From Longimicrobium sp. (GTDB lineage Bacteria; Gemmatimonadota; Gemmatimonadetes; Longimicrobiales; Longimicrobiaceae), in contig NZ_DASVSF010000011.1 in NCBI RefSeq assembly GCF_036388275.1, positions 124,001-188,000 of the forward strand: 64,000 nucleotides of DNA. Direction: 5' to 3'. The number at the start of each line of letters is the position of its first letter. The first letter of the stretch is position 1. A model generated the notes under the pieces. The model made no database searches. It saw only the letters and a program-made list of their open reading frames with translations, and was not told the DNA's origin. Shown piece after piece: positions 16,046 through 24,337 of the stretch. The translations under genes and the position numbers were made by a program.

Positions 16046-16081
16046 CTCACCCCCGAGCGGATGGCCGTTCGAGGGTGAGTG
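16046..16081. terminator. Bidirectional terminator-like hairpin
   Basis: Arms CTCACCCCCGAGCGG and CCGTTCGAGGGTGAG around ATGG form an imperfect but long stem, with A-rich sequence on the left and GTTT to the right. It lies between the convergent acetyltransferase and proline-rich protein genes. Confidence 0.6.
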
Positions 16082-16096
16082 CGTTTGCGATCGCCC

Positions 16097-17056
16097 TCAG
16101 CGGGGCGGCGCGGGGAAGCGGATGGTGTCGCGCGGCGCGTTGGGGCGCGGCAGCGGTGCCGGCGGCGGCGTTTCGGGGCGCGGCTCCGGGACCGTTTCCC
16201 GCGGCGTGGGCGCGGGTGGCGGCCGCTGGGCCGGGGGCCGCTGCGCCGGCGGGCGCTGCTGAACCGGCTGCCGGGGCTGGGCCGCGGGCGGGCGCGGCTG
16301 AGTGGCCGCCGGACGCTGCGGTTGAGCCACCGGTGGACGCTGCGGTTGAGTCACCGGCGGACGCTGCGGCTGGGCGGCCGGCGGCACCCCGGGCTGCATC
16401 ACAGGCGGCACCGCGCCCGGCATCGGCTGCCCGGGTGCGGGCTGCGTTCCGGCCGGGGGCACCACCACGCCGGCGCGGCGGAGCGAATCCATGCGCAGGC
16501 TGTCCACGCGCGTCGAGTCTACCGGCACGTAAATGGGCGCGCCGCCCAGCAGCCGGCGGAACGGCGGCCCGCTCACCCGGCGCACCAGCGCGGCGCGCGT
16601 TCCCCGCGGCCAGCTTTCCACCGCGCTCTGGAAGGTGGTCAGTTCCACCCACAGGGTGTCGCGCCGAACGTGGCCTGCCACGAACTGCCCCGTCCCGCCG
16701 CTGAACAGCACCAGCGAGATCGCGCTGTCGCGGCGCACCTCGCCTACGATGGGGAAAGCCACGCCGGCGCGCAGGTACTGCCCGGCGATGGAATCCAGCC
16801 GCTGCGTCGCGATCTGGAAGTCGCCCGGGGGCGTCAGGGCATACACCTTCTCGCGCACCAGCGTGGTGTCGGAGGCCGGGATTTCGAACCCCGCGAACCG
16901 CCACAGCCCGCGCACCTCCGGCAGCCCCGCGCGCGCCTCCGGCGACGGCCGCTGCAGCGGCGGAAGCGGCTGAACCTCCACCGACTGCGCCTCCTCGCAC
17001 GCGCCCGCGGCCATTGCCGCGCAGCAGACCAGCATCGCTCCCCGCCGTGCTCGCAC
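16097..17056 (-). CDS. Exported proline-rich protein, probable lipoprotein
   Basis: The product is about 319 residues. A GTG start at 17056 is preferred because GAGGAAACAAG precedes it at ribosome-binding distance; it gives a signal peptide (VRARRGAMLVCCAAMAAGAC) ending in a cysteine at position 20 that fits a weak lipobox. A globular region of about 180 residues follows with no recognised fold. The C-terminal 110 residues are built of degenerate repeats such as QPQRPPVTQPQRPPVAQPQR, ending in APLPRPNAPRDTIRF, so this tail is extended and could span the periplasm or peptidoglycan. Function unknown. It is divergent from the Fur-family gene. Confidence 0.65.
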   Translation of the reverse strand: MRARRGAMLVCCAAMAAGACEEAQSVEVQPLPPLQRPSPEARAGLPEVRGLWRFAGFEIPASDTTLVREKVYALTPPGDFQIATQRLDSIAGQYLRAGVAFPIVGEVRRDSAISLVLFSGGTGQFVAGHVRRDTLWVELTTFQSAVESWPRGTRAALVRRVSGPPFRRLLGGAPIYVPVDSTRVDSLRMDSLRRAGVVVPPAGTQPAPGQPMPGAVPPVMQPGVPPAAQPQRPPVTQPQRPPVAQPQRPAATQPRPPAAQPRQPVQQRPPAQRPPAQRPPPAPTPRETVPEPRPETPPPAPLPRPNAPRDTIRFPAPPR

Positions 17057-17152
17057 CTTGTTTCCTCTTCCCCGTGATTGAACCGCCGCCGTTCCGCGCG
17101 CGAACCTCGCATCCTCCGTGCCCGGCACGCAAGTTTCACGGCCTTGGAACGG

Positions 17153-17181
17153 TTGACATCATCTCCCGCCATCCCTAGCTT
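17153..17181 (+). promoter_or_regulatory. Probable promoter of the Fur-family gene
   Basis: TTGACA (17153-17158), a 17-base spacer and TAGCTT (17176-17181) make a promoter with a perfect -35 and weak -10 hexamer, about 70 bases upstream of the ATG at 17256. Confidence 0.5.
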
Positions 17182-17255
17182 GGATAGAGGGAAATCCTTG
17201 CCCTTGCGGCGCTTCTGTTCACCTCCTCCGCTTTCGTCCTTTCGCAGCGAACCCG

Positions 17256-17696
17256 ATGCCCATCACCGCACGCATGTCGCCGGACCAGTTGGACGCGGTT
17301 CTTCGCGAGGCGCTCGAGGCCAACGGCCAGCGCTTCACGGATCAGCGCGCCGCCGTGTACCGCTTCCTGCGCAGCACCACGGACCATCCCTCCGCGGACG
17401 AGGTGTTCACGGCGGTGCGCGGAGACATCAGCGACATCTCGCTGGCGACGGTCTACAAGGCGCTCGAAACGTTGGTGAGCTGCAGCCTTGCCGTGAAGCT
17501 GACGTACGGCGACGGCTCCGCCCGCTACGACGCGCGCACCGACGACCACTACCACTCCCGCTGTCTGGTCTGCGGGCAGGTGCGCGACGTACCCGGCGAG
17601 CCCCACGAAGTGCTGCCCCACATAGACGCGGGAGCGGGGTTCCAAGTGCGCGGCTACCGGGTGGAGGTCGTGGGCCTGTGCCCAGCCTGTGTCTGA
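17256..17696 (+). CDS. Fur-family metal- or peroxide-responsive transcriptional repressor
   Basis: The 146-residue product has the Fur fold: an N-terminal winged helix with GQRFTDQRAAVYRFLRSTTDHPSADEVF and SLATVYKALETLVSC (DNA recognition helix), then the dimerisation domain with the metal ligands DDHYHSRCLVCGQVRDV and a C-terminal CPAC. The two CxxC pairs predict a structural zinc site. The spacing and the absence of a long histidine-rich tail fit the PerR branch slightly better than iron-type Fur, but this is not decisive. It has its own promoter and a clean intrinsic terminator and no gene for a recognisable target such as catalase nearby. Confidence 0.87.
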   Translation: MPITARMSPDQLDAVLREALEANGQRFTDQRAAVYRFLRSTTDHPSADEVFTAVRGDISDISLATVYKALETLVSCSLAVKLTYGDGSARYDARTDDHYHSRCLVCGQVRDVPGEPHEVLPHIDAGAGFQVRGYRVEVVGLCPACV

Positions 17697-17721
17697 TGAC
17701 GCCCTCCGCCGGCCAGATCTA

Positions 17722-17746
17722 CGCTCCCCGCCCGGGGAGCGTTTTT
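17722..17746 (+). terminator. Intrinsic terminator of the Fur-family gene
   Basis: The stem CGCTCCCC (17722-17729) and GGGGAGCG (17734-17741) is followed directly by TTTTT. It ends 14 bases before the next start codon, so the following gene must be expressed by readthrough or its own signals. Confidence 0.88.
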
Positions 17747-17760
17747 CGTTTCGGGCGCGG

Positions 17761-18270
17761 ATGACGGCCGCTGCGCGGTTTTCGGTCGGTGGCGCGTTCT
17801 CCATCCCCGAGCGTGGATGCGTGATCGTGCACGGCTCGATCGCTTCAGGCCATCTCGCCCCCGGTATGATCGTCACTGCCGGCCCTCCCCGCGGCGCGCG
17901 CTTCCAGGAGCCCATCCACGCCGTCGGGAGTGTTCGCCCCCGCGCGGACGACCCCGAAGAAGTCGCGCTCGTCTTCCGGTGCCTGCATCCACACTTCGGC
18001 GTGTGGTGGCCGCCCCTCTTCGCCCCCGGGCAGGTGCTCCTCATTCCCGTCGATCCCGTCCTTCACCCCTGCCACTGCTGCGGATTCCATACGCTCTCAG
18101 AGGCAGAGCGCGGCACCTACGAGATCTGCCGCGCCTGTGGTTGGGAAGACGACGGCGCGCAGTCCGATGACCCCGACCACCGGGGCGGGGCCAACACCGA
18201 GAGCCTGAACGAGGCCCGCGCCGCGTTCCGAGCCGCGCATCCACACCTGTTCCCATCGCCCGATGCGTGA
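17761..18270 (+). CDS. CPCC-type zinc protein with N-terminal beta-barrel-like domain
   Basis: The 169-residue product has two parts. Residues about 1-85 (FSVGGAFSIPERGCVIVHG, IASGHLAPGMIV) resemble the second domain of EF-Tu-like translation factors. Residues about 100-165 form a cysteine-rich CPCC domain: PCHCCGFHTLSEAERGTYEI, CRACGWEDDG, then DPDHRGGANTESLNEARAAF, matching a family of small zinc-binding proteins found alone or fused. Four cysteines in two CxxC pairs should hold one zinc. Function is unknown. The ATG at 17761 follows the Fur terminator by 14 bases; the stop overlaps the start of the flavoenzyme gene by 8 bases, suggesting joint translation. Confidence 0.75.
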   Translation: MTAAARFSVGGAFSIPERGCVIVHGSIASGHLAPGMIVTAGPPRGARFQEPIHAVGSVRPRADDPEEVALVFRCLHPHFGVWWPPLFAPGQVLLIPVDPVLHPCHCCGFHTLSEAERGTYEICRACGWEDDGAQSDDPDHRGGANTESLNEARAAFRAAHPHLFPSPDA

Positions 18271-19843
18271 TCCGTTCGCGGCCGCCGGCGTGTCTCTCCC
18301 CGATGGTCCTCCGTCCGCGTTCCGTGGCGAGTTCTGCGTGGAAGGAGCGCGGCGCACCGCGTTCTCCGAGCACTCCGGAATCCTGCTCTCCGTCCCTGCC
18401 GCCGTCGCCGTGCCCCAGGACGCGGACGACGTCTCGGCCCTGCTGCGCTGGGCGTGGGACCACCGCGTGCCCGTGGTACCGCGCGGGGCGGGAACGGGGA
18501 TGCCGGGCGGAAACATCGGGCCGGGAGTGGTGGTGGACCTCGCGACGCACTTCCGGCGCGTCGGGACCGTGGATCCCGACCGACGGACGGTCGACGTGCA
18601 GCCCGGCGCCACACTCGCGGAGGTGAACGCCGCCGCGAGCCGCCACGGGCTGCACTTTCCCGTGGACCCGTCCAGCGCCGAGCGCGCTACGATGGGTGGG
18701 TTGATCGCGAACAACTCCGGCGGCGCTCACACCGTCCGCCACGGCTCCACGCGGCGCTGGGTGCAGTCCGTGGACGTAGTCTGGGACGACGGCACCCGGT
18801 CCACGCTGACGCGCGGTATCCCCGCGCACGACGAGCACGCCCGCGCTCGCCTGGCCCGCGTGGACGAGGCCATCGGGACACACCGCGACGGGATCGAGCG
18901 CGCGTGGCCGCGGGTGCGCAAGAACTCGTCAGGCTATGCCCTGCGCGAGTACCTGCAGACCGGCGATGCGGTGGACCTGCTCGTCGGCAGTGAGGGGACG
19001 ATGGGGCTCGTGGTGGGCGCCACGGTCCGGCTGGAGCTCGTCGCCGCGCACCGCGGGCTGGCGCTCGTGGAGTTCACGGACCTGGAAGCGGCGGGGGCGG
19101 CCGTGCTGCGCATCCTGGAGCTGGGCCCCGCCACGTGCGAGATGATCGACCGCACGTTCATCGACCTGGTGCGCGACTCGGGCGAGGACCCCGGCTACCC
19201 GCTCGGTGAAGGGCTGGAGGCCATCCTGTTCGTGGAGATGGAGGGCGAATCGGTGGAGGCCGTCGCGGATGCGCTGGAGCGGGTGCGCGATGCGATGGCG
19301 GGCGCGGCGCACCGCGTCTCCCTGGCGGTCGACCCACACCAGCAGGAGCGGTTCTGGCACGTGAGGCACGCCGCCAGTCCTTTGATCGCCAGGATGGCCG
19401 GCGGGCGCGTGTCGATGCAGTTCATCGAAGACGGCGTGGTGCCGGTAAATCGCCTTCCCGACTACATCCGCCTGCTGAGGAGCATGCTCGAACGGCACGC
19501 GCTGCCGGCCGTCATTTTCGGCCACGCGGGCGACGGTAACCTGCACGTAAACCCGCTGGTGGACATCGCGAAGCCAGGGTGGCGGGAAGAGGCGGAGGCG
19601 ATCGTGTACGAGGTGGCGGAGGGCGTAGAACGGCTGGGGGGCACCATGTCCGGCGAACACGGGGATGGCCGTCTACGTGCGCCCGTGCTGGAGACCATCT
19701 GGGGGGCTGAGATGGTGAGCCTTTTCCGTGCGGTGAAGGACGCGTTCGATCCGCGCGGCATCCTGAACCCCGGCGTCATCCTTCCGCTCCCCGGCCAGCG
19801 CCCATTGGACGCCATCAAGTACGCGCCGGTGCTGGCGGACTGA
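18263..19843 (+). CDS. FAD-binding oxidoreductase, glycolate oxidase GlcD / D-lactate dehydrogenase-like
   Basis: The 526-residue product has the PCMH-type FAD domain (VPVVPRGAGTGMPGGNIG, then MGGLIANNSGGAHTVRHG and LVGSEGTMGLVVGATVRLEL) and the FAD-linked oxidase C-terminal domain ending in HGDGRLRAP and DPRGILNPGVI. Catalytic-type histidines are in FGHAGDGNLHVNP and SGEHGDGR. The enzyme should oxidise a 2-hydroxy acid such as glycolate or D-lactate. The cysteine-rich iron-sulfur domain of larger relatives is absent, so another electron carrier is needed. The gene overlaps the CPCC gene by 8 bases. Downstream are repeats of families B and A rather than a terminator. Confidence 0.88.
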   Translation: MRDPFAAAGVSLPDGPPSAFRGEFCVEGARRTAFSEHSGILLSVPAAVAVPQDADDVSALLRWAWDHRVPVVPRGAGTGMPGGNIGPGVVVDLATHFRRVGTVDPDRRTVDVQPGATLAEVNAAASRHGLHFPVDPSSAERATMGGLIANNSGGAHTVRHGSTRRWVQSVDVVWDDGTRSTLTRGIPAHDEHARARLARVDEAIGTHRDGIERAWPRVRKNSSGYALREYLQTGDAVDLLVGSEGTMGLVVGATVRLELVAAHRGLALVEFTDLEAAGAAVLRILELGPATCEMIDRTFIDLVRDSGEDPGYPLGEGLEAILFVEMEGESVEAVADALERVRDAMAGAAHRVSLAVDPHQQERFWHVRHAASPLIARMAGGRVSMQFIEDGVVPVNRLPDYIRLLRSMLERHALPAVIFGHAGDGNLHVNPLVDIAKPGWREEAEAIVYEVAEGVERLGGTMSGEHGDGRLRAPVLETIWGAEMVSLFRAVKDAFDPRGILNPGVILPLPGQRPLDAIKYAPVLAD

Positions 19844-19847
19844 AGGG

Positions 19848-19990
19848 GCCCCTCCCCGCACGGTACTGCTGTGCGGAGAGGGGAGACATCTTCGATCGAG
19901 GTTCGACGGGCTGCGTCGCATACCGCGGGAGCCCCTCTCCCCGGCCCTCTCCCCCGCAAACAGCGCGGGAGAGAGGGAGAACTGCACGAT
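19848..19990. repeat. Composite GC-rich repeat family B, copy 2
   Basis: The first hairpin is CCCCTCCCCGCAC ... GTGCGGAGAGGGG (about 19850-19885) and the second is CCCTCTCCCCCGC ... GCGGGAGAGAGGG (about 19943-19978). The linker between them, running from CTTCGATCGAGG to CGGGAGCCCC, aligns with the linker of copies 1 and 3. It lies just after the flavoenzyme stop. Confidence 0.8.
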
Positions 19991-20032
19991 CCTTCCGGGC
20001 GTGCCACACACTCCAACTCACTCCACGGCAAG

Positions 20033-20090
20033 CCAGTCCACGAAGGTGGACTTCGTGTGGTCGTTGCAGCGAATTCATTCGCCCGTGCAG
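20033..20090 (-). repeat. Intergenic palindromic repeat family A, copy 2 (inverted)
   Basis: The inverted copy has the hairpin AGTCCAC-GAAG-GTGGACT at 20035-20052 and the near-palindrome GCGAATTCATTCGC at 20069-20082. It lies 43 bases from family B copy 2. A GAGGCCTCGG palindrome next to it (about 20094-20103) also accompanies copy 3. Confidence 0.85.
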
Positions 20091-20164
20091 GGCCGAGGCC
20101 TCGGTACCATGACCGCTGCCGCGCCCCCACTGCGGTTCATCAGCCAGGTGCGGGCTGGCAGCGG

Positions 20165-20680
20165 TCAGCACCCTGCCAGCCGGCGGACGATCTTGCTCGT
20201 CGTGATCACCTGGCCGGTGTGGCGCTGGGTGTGCTCCGCCGCGTGGAATAGCAGACCCAGCACGTTGCTCGGAAGCTGCTGCCGGCCCACGCCCCGGAAC
20301 TCCAGCAGCGTGTCGGGCGACGTGGCGCGGATCTGCGCCAGGGCCCGGTCAACCGTGGCGTGCACCGCACCGACCAGGTCCGCGTCCGTACGGGGCGGAT
20401 CGCCCGGTTCCTGCTCGGCGCGCAGATACGCGAACTGCTCCTCACTCAGCGCCTCGCCACGCGCGTAGGTGAGCAGCCGGTCCAGGCTGCCCGCCGCGTG
20501 CGCCAGGTGAAAGCCCACGGACGCAGCCCCTCCCGGCTTCGCCCACAGTTCCTCGTTCGACAGGCCGTTCGCGGCCGCCTCCATGTCCTCGGCCGCGCCG
20601 ATGAGCGCATGGGCAGCCGGCATCAGCAGCGGATGCACGCCCTGCACGGGTCCCCGCATCCAGGCTTCAGGATTGGTCAT
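20165..20680 (-). CDS. DinB-family four-helix protein
   Basis: The 171-residue product has the DinB/YfiT-like four-helix bundle with the expected metal-ligand histidines, one in GFHLAHAAGSLDRLL and two in LLFHAAEHTQRHTGQVITT. Family members bind a divalent metal and include mycothiol- or bacillithiol-dependent S-transferases, but most are unassigned; DNA damage induction is not implied here. The ATG at 20680 is used because a tryptophan-rich MRGPVQGVHPLLMP start follows. It lies 29 bases after the cca stop on the same strand, so it may be transcribed with cca. Confidence 0.85.
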   Translation of the reverse strand: MTNPEAWMRGPVQGVHPLLMPAAHALIGAAEDMEAAANGLSNEELWAKPGGAASVGFHLAHAAGSLDRLLTYARGEALSEEQFAYLRAEQEPGDPPRTDADLVGAVHATVDRALAQIRATSPDTLLEFRGVGRQQLPSNVLGLLFHAAEHTQRHTGQVITTSKIVRRLAGC

Positions 20681-20709
20681 CGCGTTTCTCTCCACAAATC
20701 GTCCACGCG

Positions 20710-22065
20710 TCACCTCTCGGGCGACGAGATGCGCTCGCGGACCATCCGCGTCAGCGTGTCGCGGTCGTTGAGCGATGGGTCGTCGGTGACGCGCTCCAGC
20801 AGGTCGCGCAGGATCTCGCCGTAGAGCGGACCCGGCGGCAGCCCCAACCCGCGCAGCTCCCCGCCGCCGATCGCCAGGTCGCCGATCTCCAGCGGGGCCT
20901 GCTGCCGAAGTTCGCGGCGAGCACGCCTCCACAGGCGGCTGGTCTCGTTTAGACGCGGATCGTCGTCCCCACGCGCCCGCAGGTCGGCAATGCGCAGGCG
21001 GAAGAGGTCGTGCAGGTACTCCTGCCCGATGCGCCGCAGCCAGCGCCGCAGCTCCGGTGCGGAAGCGTCGGGTGCCGGAAACCCGGAGTGCTGCGCCACC
21101 AGGTGCACTGCCCGATCGACCTCGGCGTTGGAGAACTTCAGGCGCCGCATCAGCACGTGCGCCGTCGCCGCGGCGGCCGCGGCGTGGTCGGGAAAGCCGG
21201 CACCCGACTGCGTCCGCGGCTTTCCCGCATCGTGCAGCAGCGCGGCGACGCGGAGGGAGGTGCGGTGCGCGGGCACCCGGTCGACAGTCCGGAGCAGGTG
21301 CGTCCACACGTCACTGTCCCCATCCGCCACGCCGACGCACGCTTCCAGTTCGGGGTACAGGTGCCGCAGCGCGCCGCACTGCTGGTACAGCGCCAGCGAG
21401 ACGGACGGGGGCCGCACCTGCCGCAGCACCTTGAGCAGCTCTTCGCGAACGCGCTCGGCCGAGAGGTGCACCAGCTCCGGCGCGGCGGCCCGGGCGGCGG
21501 CCCAGGTGCCGTCCTCGATCGCCAGCCCGAAGCGGCCGGCGAAGCGCAGCGCGCGAAGGACGCGCAGCCGGTCTTCGCGAAAGCGCTCCTCGGCCTCGCC
21601 GACGGTGCGCAGCAGGCCGGCGCGAAGGTCGGGCACGCCGCCGTGCGGGTCGCGCACCTCGCGCGTGAGCGGGTGCCAGGCGACGGCGTTGATGGTGAAG
21701 TCGCGCCGCCGCAGGTCTTCGTCCACCGTCTGCGCGAAGATCACTCGCGCGTGCCGCCCGTCGGTTTCGACGTCGCGGCGAAAGGTGGTCACCTCGTACA
21801 GCCGTCCGTCGCGCCCCAGCACGCCCACGGTGCCGTGCGCGACGCCCACGGGAACGGTGCGCCGGAAGAGGCGCTGCACGTCGCCCGGGCGCGCGGCGGT
21901 GGTGAGGTCCCAGTCTCCCGGGTGGCCGCCGGACAGGGCGTCGCGCACGGCACCGCCCACGGCCCAGGTCTCGAACCCGGCATCCTGCAGCCGGCGCGTG
22001 ATACGGACCACGTCGTCCGGCGCGTGCAGGTCCGGGCGGGGCGAATCGTGATCGGATACGGTCAC
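20710..22065 (-). CDS. cca: CCA tRNA nucleotidyltransferase with HD domain
   Basis: The 451-residue product belongs to class II tRNA nucleotidyltransferases that add or repair the 3' CCA end. Motifs are AVGGAVRDALSG, DWDLTTAARP (metal-binding DxD position), RRDFTINAVAWHP and REDRLRVLRALRFAGRFGL. A C-terminal HD phosphohydrolase domain is visible in RVAALLHDAGKPRTQ. A GTG start at 22065 is chosen because the conserved DDVVRITRRLQDAGF begins 12-15 residues later; an ATG at 22179 would give 489 residues and extend into the region in front of the divergent gene. Full CCA-adding versus A-adding activity cannot be separated by eye. Confidence 0.9.
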   Translation of the reverse strand: MTVSDHDSPRPDLHAPDDVVRITRRLQDAGFETWAVGGAVRDALSGGHPGDWDLTTAARPGDVQRLFRRTVPVGVAHGTVGVLGRDGRLYEVTTFRRDVETDGRHARVIFAQTVDEDLRRRDFTINAVAWHPLTREVRDPHGGVPDLRAGLLRTVGEAEERFREDRLRVLRALRFAGRFGLAIEDGTWAAARAAAPELVHLSAERVREELLKVLRQVRPPSVSLALYQQCGALRHLYPELEACVGVADGDSDVWTHLLRTVDRVPAHRTSLRVAALLHDAGKPRTQSGAGFPDHAAAAAATAHVLMRRLKFSNAEVDRAVHLVAQHSGFPAPDASAPELRRWLRRIGQEYLHDLFRLRIADLRARGDDDPRLNETSRLWRRARRELRQQAPLEIGDLAIGGGELRGLGLPPGPLYGEILRDLLERVTDDPSLNDRDTLTRMVRERISSPER

Positions 22066-22184
22066 GCGGACACTCGCGGACAGCGTGCGGAACGGAGCAC
22101 GCAAATGGGTATGCGGGAACGACTTGGCGAAATGGGCACGATGCGTTAGATTCTGCGGTCCGCGAAAAGTTCCCTCCACACCCG

Positions 22185-22667
22185 GTGCTGCCTGTGACCC
22201 TCCCCGACCTGCTGGACCGCTCCTCCGCGGCCTCTCCCTTTCGTGAAGCCCTCCTTCGCTTCATCAACGACGGCCGCTCCAGCGAGCGAATCAGGTTCGG
22301 CTACGGCTGCCCACCGGTAAAGGTTCAGCGGACGCTGCACAAGGCGCTGGTAGAATACCCGGCTCTCCCCATCGAATCAATCGAGCTCCGCGCCTCGTCG
22401 GGCTGCGAGTACTTCCGCGGCACGCTGATCGTGCGCACGCTCACCGAAGAACGCCACATCGCCTTCCACTGGGATTGCAAGTGGCGCGCGGAGAGCGAGG
22501 GCTGGCGCGACTGGTTCGGCTTTCCCGACCAGACCCGCGCCGCGCGCGAGTTCGACTGGGACTGCTTCCGCGCGTGGAAAGAGGATGAGGTCATCCAGGT
22601 GGCCCCGCTGCTCGTGATGGAGCAGGACGCCGCGCGGCCCGTGATGGTGGACGCCATCCTCGCCTGA
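22185..22667 (+). CDS. Conserved-looking protein of unknown function
   Basis: The 160-residue frame starts at GTG 22185 (another GTG at 22194). It has codon usage like the neighbours, tryptophan-rich stretches (IAFHWDCKWRAESEGWRDWF, FDWDCFRAWKEDEV) and no signal peptide or membrane segment, so it looks like a folded cytoplasmic protein. No family was recognised. It is divergent from cca and closes with a strong intrinsic terminator 22 bases later, which supports its being a real single gene. Confidence 0.65.
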   Translation: MLPVTLPDLLDRSSAASPFREALLRFINDGRSSERIRFGYGCPPVKVQRTLHKALVEYPALPIESIELRASSGCEYFRGTLIVRTLTEERHIAFHWDCKWRAESEGWRDWFGFPDQTRAAREFDWDCFRAWKEDEVIQVAPLLVMEQDAARPVMVDAILA

Positions 22668-22689
22668 CGCACCCGGCTTCCAACGGTCT

Positions 22690-22718
22690 CCGGCCGCCCT
22701 CGCCATGAGGGCGGCCGG
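22690..22718 (+). terminator. Intrinsic terminator
   Basis: A perfect 12-base-pair stem, CCGGCCGCCCTC (22690-22701) and GAGGGCGGCCGG (22707-22718), encloses GCCAT and is followed by ATTCGTTCT. It serves the unknown gene ending at 22667. Confidence 0.8.
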
Positions 22719-23183
22719 ATTCGTTCTCCTCGGCCATCCACCGGCGGCACGTCGCTACGGGATGCCCGCGGAACAGCGCGTGGAGCGTACCGCTCAAAAA
22801 AGGCCGTCCCGTTTTGTGATTCGCTATCCTCCTGATGGGCTGGTACGCGCAAAGTTTTCTGCGTACTGAACCATATTTCGGTTGCAGATGAGTGGTTTAG
22901 TGCTCGGAGTGGCACGTGCAATCAGGATGTGCCGCAGAACGGGGACGCCGAGCCAGAGCGCGCTACTTACCTGGCCCATAAGCACTTGCGCTCAGTCGTA
23001 CCGGTTGGGACGCGGTCGTGGTATACGGTATTCAGGACGAGATCGGGGGGCTTGCGCGAAAGGGCGATGTTAAGGCATTATGTGTGCGGATGCTATCCGA
23101 CGCATTTCCCTGCGAGACAAATTTTCTCTCCCTGGCCCACCACCCCGCCAAGCCGCGGTCCTTATCCATCCCCCGGAGCTACC
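22719..23183. other. Long non-coding stretch before the KAS III gene
   Basis: These 465 bases contain no convincing gene. The part from about 22800 to 23110 is visibly less GC-rich than the surroundings. The only signal seen is a weak promoter at 23052-23081 (TTGCGC, 18 bases, CATTAT). A possible weak ribosome binding site (GGAG) precedes the ATG at 23184. Confidence 0.5.
23052..23081 (+). promoter_or_regulatory. Weak candidate promoter for the KAS III gene
   Basis: TTGCGC (23052-23057) and CATTAT (23076-23081) are 18 bases apart, about 100 bases before the start codon, in an AT-richer gap. This is motif evidence only. Confidence 0.3.
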
Positions 23184-24299
23184 ATGATTCAGCTGTCGAA
23201 CGCGTTCGGCACGCGAGGCGTTCGCGTGGTCGGTGCGGGAGCCTACGTGCCGCCCCGCGCAGTGAGCAACGAACACATCACACAGGCCATCCCCGGCTGG
23301 TCGGCCGAGTGGGTCGCCGAGAAGACGCAAATCCAGGAACGCCGGTTCCTGTGGGACCTGAACCCCGAATCGGGCGTCACCACGGCTCCCACCGCCGTGG
23401 CGGGACAGCCCGTGAACAACACCGACATGTGCGAGGCCGCCCTGCGTCGCGCCATGGAGATGGCCGGCATCGAGGGGCATGAGCTCGACGCCGTGTTCGT
23501 GGTCACCTGCACCCCCGACCGGGTGAACTTCAGCCACGACGCCATGGAGGTGCACCGCCGCGTGGGGTGCCGACCCGACTGCTTCGGCCTGCAGATCGAC
23601 GATGGCTGCGGCGGCACCCCGTACGTGACCGACATGGTGTACAAGATGATCCGCAGCGGCGCCATCCGCACCGCGGCGGTCATCGGCAGCGCGTTCACCT
23701 CGGCGCTCGTGGACCGCGACGTGTGGAGGGGCGACGTGGCGTCGACGCCGGGCCGCAAGCGGCTGCCTGCAGCGTTTGGCGCGTACGTGTTCGGCGACGG
23801 CGCGGGGGCCATCATCCTGCGCGGCGACGGGCGCCCGGGCGAGGGCATCATCTCGTCCATGTCGGGCAACGACTACCTGCAGCTGGTCATCCGCCGCGCC
23901 GGCGGGCTGGAAAGCCGCATGGCGCTCGTCGCCAACCGCGCCGACGAGGCGTTCGTGGTAGACGGGCACCTGGTGGCCCGGTCGTATCCCACCTACATGA
24001 ACGCCTGCATCGACGGCGTGCTGGCCGAGCAGCCGGAGCTCGCTCCGCTGGTGCAGCGGTACTACTTCCACCAGCCCAACAAGCGGCTGATGGACACCTT
24101 CGTCAGGCAGTCGGGGCTTCGCGCCGACCGCGTGGCGTGCAACGTCGACCGCTACGGCAACACCTCCGCCGCTGGAATGCTGATCCTGCTGGCCGAGGAC
24201 CTGGAACAGGGCGTCGTGCAGCTGGGCCGGGGCGACCTGGTGCTGATCGCGGCCGTCGGCGCCAACGTTCACTACGGCGCCCAGCTCATCCGCCTGTAG
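23184..24299 (+). CDS. 3-oxoacyl-ACP synthase III-like (KAS III) condensing enzyme
   Basis: The 371-residue product is a thiolase-fold ketosynthase of the FabH type with an intact catalytic triad: Cys142 in DDGCGGTPYV, His296 in YYFHQPNKR and Asn326 in DRYGNTSAAG. It should condense an acyl-CoA starter with malonyl-ACP. Unlike housekeeping fabH it is not beside plsX, fabD, fabG or acpP, and its N-terminal half has unusual insertions (FLWDLNPESGVTTAPTAVAG), so it is more likely a specialised enzyme of lipid or secondary metabolism. The ATG at 23184 begins the conserved VRVVGAGAYVPPRAVSNEHI region; the longer open frame upstream is non-coding. A lipoprotein gene follows after 38 bases. Confidence 0.9.
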   Translation: MIQLSNAFGTRGVRVVGAGAYVPPRAVSNEHITQAIPGWSAEWVAEKTQIQERRFLWDLNPESGVTTAPTAVAGQPVNNTDMCEAALRRAMEMAGIEGHELDAVFVVTCTPDRVNFSHDAMEVHRRVGCRPDCFGLQIDDGCGGTPYVTDMVYKMIRSGAIRTAAVIGSAFTSALVDRDVWRGDVASTPGRKRLPAAFGAYVFGDGAGAIILRGDGRPGEGIISSMSGNDYLQLVIRRAGGLESRMALVANRADEAFVVDGHLVARSYPTYMNACIDGVLAEQPELAPLVQRYYFHQPNKRLMDTFVRQSGLRADRVACNVDRYGNTSAAGMLILLAEDLEQGVVQLGRGDLVLIAAVGANVHYGAQLIRL

Positions 24300-24337
24300 C
24301 CGATCTCCCATCACTCTTCATCGCAAGGATTCTGCAC

